NCBI GenBank assembly: GCA_902812455.1
Contig: CADDZH010000013.1
Coordinates: 1 to 64,000 of the forward strand
DNA from: Chloroflexota bacterium
Lineage (GTDB): Bacteria > Chloroflexota > Ktedonobacteria > Ktedonobacterales > Ktedonobacteraceae
DNA: 64,000 bases
Direction: 5' to 3'
Below, piece by piece: positions 63,136 through 64,000 of this stretch (position 1 is its first letter; every line of letters starts with the position of its first letter). The notes beneath the pieces were generated by a model, which was not told the DNA's origin, made no database searches, and saw nothing but the letters and a program-made list of their open reading frames with translations. A program made the translations under genes and the position numbers.

Positions 63136-63456
63136 TGTCAAGCGCTCAGGCGCGATGAACTGTTTGGGAGCTGGCTGACCTGCTCCAACCAACCGTAGGT
63201 CTCGGTCTGGCTTCAAACGCTCAAGCGCGATCGTCTGTTTATCAAATCATCCTATCCACACCCGCCCGTCTCATGCCCGTCAGGCATCAAACGCTCAGAC
63301 GCGATGCAATCACTTGCAGCAGTGTGGCGAGGCCCGGCATACGCTGCTAGATCCACTGGCTTCAAACGCTCAGGCGCGATCATCCTTCCAGTGGTCCTGC
63401 TCCAGGACAATGGCAGCGGCACGCATATAGCTGCTTCAAACGCTCAGATGCGATCT
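63136..63456 (-). CRISPR. Degenerate CRISPR-like array of five repeats
   Basis: Five copies of a 26-bp unit whose consensus on the plus strand ends CTTCAAACGCTCAGGCGCGA. The TCAA cores start at 63138, 63213, 63287, 63362 and 63436, a constant period of 75, 74, 75 and 74. The second and fourth copies match at 25 of 26 bases, the others at 19-22. Read on the minus strand the repeat is ATCGCGCCTGAGCGTTTGAA, with a CGC/GCG stem and a TTTGAAGC end resembling crRNA 5' handles. The segments between are unrelated to each other. Period suits a type I array, but the conserved part is short and the spacers (about 48-49 bp) are long. Confidence 0.72.
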
Positions 63457-64000
63457 GCCTCCTTTCCTTTCTCCGAAAGCGCGTACCTGCCCCATGCCCA
63501 TGGTGGTCTTATACCCTACTCCTGCAAAATGCGCGAATGCTGCGAGTCGCACGAGGTGGGCAGCACGCTCCCCGTCCTCCTGGAGAGTATAAGTGCATGT
63601 CCCGACGAACCCTTTTTGCATGTACTTCGGATAGTGCAGGGTGTGTGTCGAGAGGTCACAGGCAGCGACGGTGACCTTTTGCCGAAGGAAGTTCTGCAAG
63701 GCCTGCTTCTCGATTTTCAGAGAGTCAGGAGCATAGCGATTCCAGGAGCGGACCAGGCTCTCCCACACCAGTGGTGGCTCTGGAAAGAGCGCGAAATATT
63801 TCCCGCTGATGTTAAAAGCCGTGGGGCTCACGAACGACAGCGTCACACTGTGACGCATAGGAATTGCGACAAGTTCCTCCCAGGAAGATCTGGTGGCCCA
63901 GCCGGTCATGTCAGCCGCAGAGGTCGAAAGCAGACGGGTAGCCTTGAAGCATGCCTCTCCAAGCCGGATCTTCAGTGGGCCGGTTTCGAGCAGCAAGGTG
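63436..64000 (-). CDS. cas6: Second Cas6 endoribonuclease (partial)
   Basis: The frame is open to the right edge of the window, so the N-terminus is missing; 188 residues are visible. It has a standard Cas6 pattern: SVTLSFVSPTAFNISGKYFALFPEPPLVWESLVRSW in part, KYMQKGFVGTCTYTL, AAFAHFAGVGYKTTMGMGQV. It is better conserved than the operon copy at 56802. The last codons (RSHLSV and the TGA) are read from the first CRISPR-like repeat, so the gene and array are physically fused. Confidence 0.88.
   Translation of the reverse strand, partial: TLLLETGPLKIRLGEACFKATRLLSTSAADMTGWATRSSWEELVAIPMRHSVTLSFVSPTAFNISGKYFALFPEPPLVWESLVRSWNRYAPDSLKIEKQALQNFLRQKVTVAACDLSTHTLHYPKYMQKGFVGTCTYTLQEDGERAAHLVRLAAFAHFAGVGYKTTMGMGQVRAFGERKGGRSHLSV

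Noticed and set aside
63131..63140. TGTGGATGTCAAG as a second transposon terminus
   Set aside because: It is in direct rather than inverted orientation relative to the end at 52884 and lacks adjacent TnsB-type repeats.
63304..63360. TGTGGCGAG shared by an inter-repeat segment and the 3' end of hemB as a homing guide
   Set aside because: Only nine bases match and the rest of the segment does not, which is within chance.
1..64000. tRNA or rRNA genes
   Set aside because: No clover-leaf with TTCGANNC arm and matching acceptor stem, and no rRNA core sequence, was recognised by eye; a covariance scan would be decisive.

Overview
The window looks like chromosomal DNA of a spore-forming, mycelial Chloroflexota bacterium of the Ktedonobacter type. 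This is inferred from moderate-to-high GC, an IscB locus of the kind known from Ktedonobacter racemifer, a DevR-type Cas7 of the Chloroflexota style, many SDR/TetR/DeoR/XRE genes and abundant intergenic miniature repeats. No rRNA or tRNA gene was recognised.

Layout. 1-2349: partial lectin/glucanase-like gene, then an IscB nuclease gene with its upstream omega-RNA region. 2350-12920: ordinary metabolic and membrane genes (SDRs, methyltransferase, FabG, pentapeptide-repeat protein, threonine aldolase, archaemetzincin). 13132-33493: miniature repeats, hydroxyproline dehydratase, Rieske oxygenase, flavoprotein, a ThuA-Gfo/Idh fusion, a rifampicin-phosphotransferase-like enzyme with its TetR regulator and a palindromic operator, endonuclease III, a DeoR/HAD divergent pair, a cyclodeaminase-FolD folate operon, an ECF sigma/anti-sigma pair, and a radical-SAM/TIGR04282/GT2 operon. 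33791-46255: a polytopic glycosyltransferase carrying two miniature-element insertions, a sulfite-oxidase-family enzyme, an MBL hydrolase, two nucleases of likely defence function, and a phage-tail-like orphan. 46469-52879: a haem operon hemA-hemC-hemD-hemQ-hemL-hemB.

The most unusual part is 52884-64000. Four bases after the hemB stop there is a Tn7-like transposon end: TGT followed by five direct repeats on a 22-bp period. Inside lies one tightly overlapping minus-strand operon: tnsB (intact DDE), tnsC, a second transposase-like gene whose catalytic D and E appear replaced by Q, cas6, cas8, cas7 (DevR type) and cas5. No cas3, cas1, cas2, tnsA or tniQ is visible. Upstream, divergently transcribed, is a double-HTH regulator with a palindromic operator. 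Next come five degenerate CRISPR-like repeats on a 74-75-bp period, and then a second, partial cas6. I read this as a CRISPR-associated transposon of type I (I-A/I-B-like Cascade) with an unusual architecture: transposition and effector genes in one transcription unit, and an inactive TnsB paralogue in the place where TniQ is expected. The second transposon end is not visible and may lie beyond base 64000.

A second solid result is a family of miniature inverted-repeat elements (99-217 bp, about 22-bp terminal repeats, exact 9-bp target duplications). One copy is inserted in frame inside a glycosyltransferase gene. Another forms that gene's 3' end and duplicates the ribosome binding site of the next gene.
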